DNA of 64,000 nucleotides. Source: Morinoia aosen (taxonomy: Eukaryota > Arthropoda > Malacostraca > Amphipoda > Talitridae). Each line of letters starts with the position of its first letter. The stretch's first letter is position 1. The notes under the pieces were generated by a model. The model did no database searches, was not told the origin of the DNA, and saw only the letters and a program-made list of their open reading frames with translations. The position numbers and the translations under genes were made by a program. The DNA lies in assembly GCA_030386875.1 (NCBI GenBank), contig CM059568.1:13890316-13954315 (forward strand), given 5' to 3'. Below, piece after piece: positions 62,101-64,000 of the stretch.

Positions 62101-63057
62101 GTGGAGCACCAAATTTCATACTTAATGGAACGGTGAACGTCGTCTTCAGAGTACGACTTGATAACAAAGAAGCGAGCGTTTTCAGTGTCCAGGTCTAGCT
62201 CGGGAGGGTTGTACTTGTTACGTTGTTGAAGGTCTTCCAAAATCGGCGAGGTGCTCTCTTCGAGGCGAGGGCTGTCGCTGAGCGGGGGTGCTTCTCTGGC
62301 GGCACCTTGGACTGGAGGCTTCACCAGTGGCTTGTCAGGTGAGCCTGTGTCGTACTGAGGGTAGTGCTCGTGCTGCCCTGCTTCTTGAGGGGACACTTGA
62401 GGAGCGTGCTGCTGCTGCTGCGGTGCCTGCATTGGCTGGTGGGGAGTCCCCTGGGGAGCCTGTCTGTGGTGCTGAGCTGGCTCAGGTTGCTGCTTTGCAG
62501 CACTTGGTGGCAAGTGCATGTTGCCCTGAGGGGGCATGTGGTGGTGCAGCATGGGATACTGCTGCTGCTGTGTATCGTGATGCGCTTGTTGTGAATGGTA
62601 TTGTTGCTGATGCTGCTGTGGGTGGTGCTGGTGCTGCTGTTGATGGTGGTGTTGCGGTGGCTGCTGATGCAGCTGTTGTTGATTTGGCTGGTGTTGCTGC
62701 TGCTGATGATGGTGTTGATGTTGTTGCTGCTGGTGATGTTGATGCTGTGGCTGATGGTGTTGTTGTTGTTGTTGTTGCTGCGGCGGCTGCGGTGGCTGGT
62801 GTTGCTGCGGCTGTTGCGACTGATGGCGCTGTTGCTGCGGCTGCTCCTGATGGTGCTGTTGCTGATGGTGATGTTGTTGCTGATGGTGTTGTTGTTGTTG
62901 CTGCGAATTGTGTTGCTGTTGTGGATGGTGTTGCTGCTGTTGGCGATGCTGCTGGTGTTGGTGGTGCTGCTGGTGTTGAGGTTGCTGTTGCGGCGGATGT
63001 GGTTGTTGCTGCTGGCTTTGCTGTTGCTGTTGTTGTTGCTGCTGCTGGCTTTGCTGT

Positions 63058-63089
<32 letters not shown>

Positions 63090-63667
63090 TTGCTGCTGCT
63101 GCTGAATCTGGTGCAGGAAAGGCGGCGGCGATACCTCCTGCTGAGGTACCGCCGGAGGCTGGCTGGGCGGGGGTGCAGGGCTGGTGTAAGTGGTGGAGGT
63201 GCGCGCGCTGGTGCGCGGCGGCTCCCACGCTGGACGCGGCGCTGGAATAGGAGCAGAAGGCTTGGCTCCAGGGCCATTTTTGTTGTCCCATGTGCCAATA
63301 TCCATGTGGCGAGAGTTCAAGACAGTCTTCTCCTTCCGACGAGCCGGCGGTTGCTTGGCAGGCTGGGAGGCAATGTTTGCCCACGACATGCTCTTCTTCG
63401 GCTGTGATACAAGAGTGAGACCTTCAGACGCCGTGTCATGGCTGGCTGCAGGCTGCCCTGCCTCAGGCGCACTAGACTCGGCAGTGTTCTTATCACTGAG
63501 GGATAGGGAACGCACGCTCTGCTCCAGTGAAGCATCTCTCTTACTCAAGTTGTTCTCAGAGTCGCAGTTTAGGGAGCCGCTGCGATTCACATCGTCGTAG
63601 TTGTGGTTTCCAGGTTTTGAGCTTTTCTGCTGGTAACTTTCGGCCGCCCAAGAGTTGGCATTGTTAC
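55853..63667 (-). CDS. Ythdf: YTHDF-family m6A reader, 3' three exons (5' end outside window)
   Basis: Exons in transcript order: 63667-61785, 58833-58729 and 56191-55853 (TGA at 55855-55853). All junctions are AG/GT and in frame, giving about 775 residues. Order: [13 protein letters not shown] motif, [10 protein letters not shown] motif, a Q/H-rich low-complexity region, the YTH domain, and an RG/GY/H-rich tail. YTHDF proteins bind N6-methyladenosine in cytoplasmic mRNA and affect translation and decay. The three cage tryptophans are present ([18 protein letters not shown]). The first exon begins mid-codon (phase 1), so earlier exons lie beyond 64000; no start is seen here. The RG tail is unusual against vertebrate YTHDF1-3, which end soon after YTH. 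Confidence 0.96.
56285..56612 (-). mobile_element. SINE-like copy, diverged (Ythdf intron)
   Basis: Matches GAGTTAGTTTCAGCTTTCC, GTATGGAGTTTAGAG, CAGTAGTGAACCG, and AATGCCTACACAACTC. The head is lost. Confidence 0.75.
57405..57695 (+). mobile_element. SINE-like copy (Ythdf intron, opposite strand)
   Basis: GGTTAGGTAGG, CGGTTCACTGCTGCCCTG, CTTGTTTCATGAACTT, GTGCGTAGATTCCCC, and ACTAAAGAGTGCCTTC follow consensus order. The head is missing. Confidence 0.78.
58346..58709 (-). mobile_element. SINE-like copy with 12-bp target duplication next to a Ythdf splice site
   Basis: GGAGACTCAAGA flanks it at 58334-58345 and 58710-58721. The head (CCCCTCAGGGGGATACAG) is on the right, the ATTAG-repeat tail on the left, so it lies in the sense orientation of the host gene. 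Complete, about 364 bp. Confidence 0.9.
58729..58833 (-). CDS. Ythdf: Ythdf exon: end of the YTH domain
   Basis: 105 nt, 35 codons: [20 protein letters not shown], then [15 protein letters not shown]. It completes the C-terminal helix of YTH. The donor is ATG|GTTAGC. A SINE begins within 20 nt of that donor. Confidence 0.93.
58911..59218. mobile_element. Mariner-type MITE with internal TA microsatellite
   Basis: Ends TACAGGGTGTCCAAAAAATG and, inverted, TATAGGGTATCGCAAAAAA. The dinucleotide TA lies at both outer edges. The inside contains an interrupted TA/ATGTATAT run. No transposase. Confidence 0.65.
59033..59126. repeat. TA/ATAC/ATGT microsatellite
   Basis: Alternating TATATATG and TATATAC runs inside the MITE. 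They produce tyrosine/isoleucine open frames with no meaning. Confidence 0.9.
59630..60887 (-). mobile_element. SINE-like copy split by an RTE insertion, 15-bp target duplication
   Basis: GGAATTACTTTCAAT flanks the whole at 59615-59629 and 60888-60902. The SINE parts are 59630-59718 and about 60621-60887. Together they make one copy with the usual head (CCCCTCAGGGGGAGAC) on the right. Confidence 0.85.
59719..60620 (-). pseudogene. RTE-like retrotransposon 3' fragment inside the SINE
   Basis: On the minus strand it encodes the end of an RTE-type RT ([36 protein letters not shown] at 60297-60497), with frame breaks afterwards. It ends in a TATG-repeat tail at 59719-59735. It is 5' truncated. 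AGTATGGAGTTAA occurs at 59706-59718, 60599-60611 and 60621-60633. Confidence 0.82.
61015..61370 (-). mobile_element. SINE-like copy, old
   Basis: Recognisable by GGAAAAAGAAAGGCATC, GCATAGAAAGAGTAAG, GAAACTGAAGAAATGA, ATTTCAACACAACGC and CTCATATGTACAATAGTTG in order. Diverged, with no clear target duplication. Confidence 0.65.
61785..63667 (-). CDS. Ythdf: Ythdf large exon: low-complexity region and most of YTH
   Basis: 1883 nt. The acceptor is TTTTCAG|GTAAC and the donor CAG|GTACGT. The Q/H-rich region spans roughly 62400-63110, with two long glutamine runs at its start and mixed QH afterwards. YTH begins near 62215 ([20 protein letters not shown]) and continues to [13 protein letters not shown] at the donor. 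The opposite strand is open over several hundred codons because of CAG/CAC codon use, without any sign of a gene. Confidence 0.95.
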
Positions 63668-64000
63668 CTGAAAAATAACAATTTAGGTCTCCTGTACATT
63701 TAACATTTGTCACATGGTGAAAATTATAGATATTTTTGAAGAGAACTTCAGTCAAAAGCTTCTCTCTTTTTCTTGAATGGATCACTTATTATAATGAAAA
63801 ACCCTGGCCTTGAGTTCAGCCTTCAAACAAAGGCATCATGTGGGTAGAAATGTACGATTACTAGACGAACTGAATGCACAATTCATTTCTTAATCGAGCC
63901 AACAAAATACAGTTTTTCAAAAATTTTCCCTTCTTTCAAAACCATTCAAAATTTTATGATTCATGAAAGAATTCGGTAAAAAATAACAGGGTTCAGTGGT
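63668..64000 (-). other. Intron upstream of the Ythdf large exon
   Basis: AT-rich intron sequence. The 5' exons of the gene are not in the window. Confidence 0.7.

Noticed and set aside
62288-63407. Plus-strand frames of 320 and 270 codons opposite the Ythdf exon
   Set aside because: Composition is pure Val/Ala or Leu, as expected from the complement of CAG/CAC repeats. The minus-strand frame has conserved YTHDF motifs.

Overview
The window is eukaryotic nuclear DNA. It has spliced genes with GT-AG introns, AT-rich non-coding DNA, minisatellites, and arthropod-type LTR, non-LTR and DNA transposons. The two host genes are animal genes. The codon style and the mix of gypsy, RTE, I-like, Tc1 and hAT-type elements suggest an arthropod, most likely a crustacean, but the species cannot be fixed from the sequence.

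Layout. 1-3511 is the 3' part of a decayed Ty3/gypsy element: broken RT, RNase H and integrase reading frames, then a 3' LTR that carries a 15-bp minisatellite. 3512-7389 is non-coding and holds fold-back elements, one of them 675 bp with a perfect 8-bp target duplication. 7390-9755 is a decayed RTE-like non-LTR retrotransposon on the minus strand. 9793-42792 (+) is a complete strawberry notch (sno/SBNO) gene. Sixteen coding exons join in frame to 4782 nt, or 1593 residues. Its introns hold a second copy of the 675-bp fold-back, other large palindromes, a Tc1 fragment, a 2.9-kb minisatellite with higher-order structure, a 25-bp minisatellite with acceptor-like units, a hAT-like MITE, and a nearly intact 6.7-kb I/Jockey-type retrotransposon (31190-37865).

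42793-55852 has no recognisable gene. It holds SINE copies, a hAT-like remnant and one small coding-like patch on the minus strand. 55853-63667 (-) is the 3' part of a YTHDF-family m6A reader. Its large exon carries a Q/H-rich low-complexity region and most of the YTH domain, followed by a 105-nt exon and a last exon encoding an RG/GY/H-rich tail. The 5' end of this gene lies beyond the window. The two genes converge, with their 3' ends about 13 kb apart.

A roughly 360-bp SINE-like repeat occurs at least ten times. Four copies have clear 12-15 bp target duplications. I found no obvious novel multi-gene system. The most unusual structures are the repeats inside the sno introns, the fold-back family with 8-bp target duplications, the minisatellite-bearing LTR, and the nested insertions whose order can be read from their target duplications.
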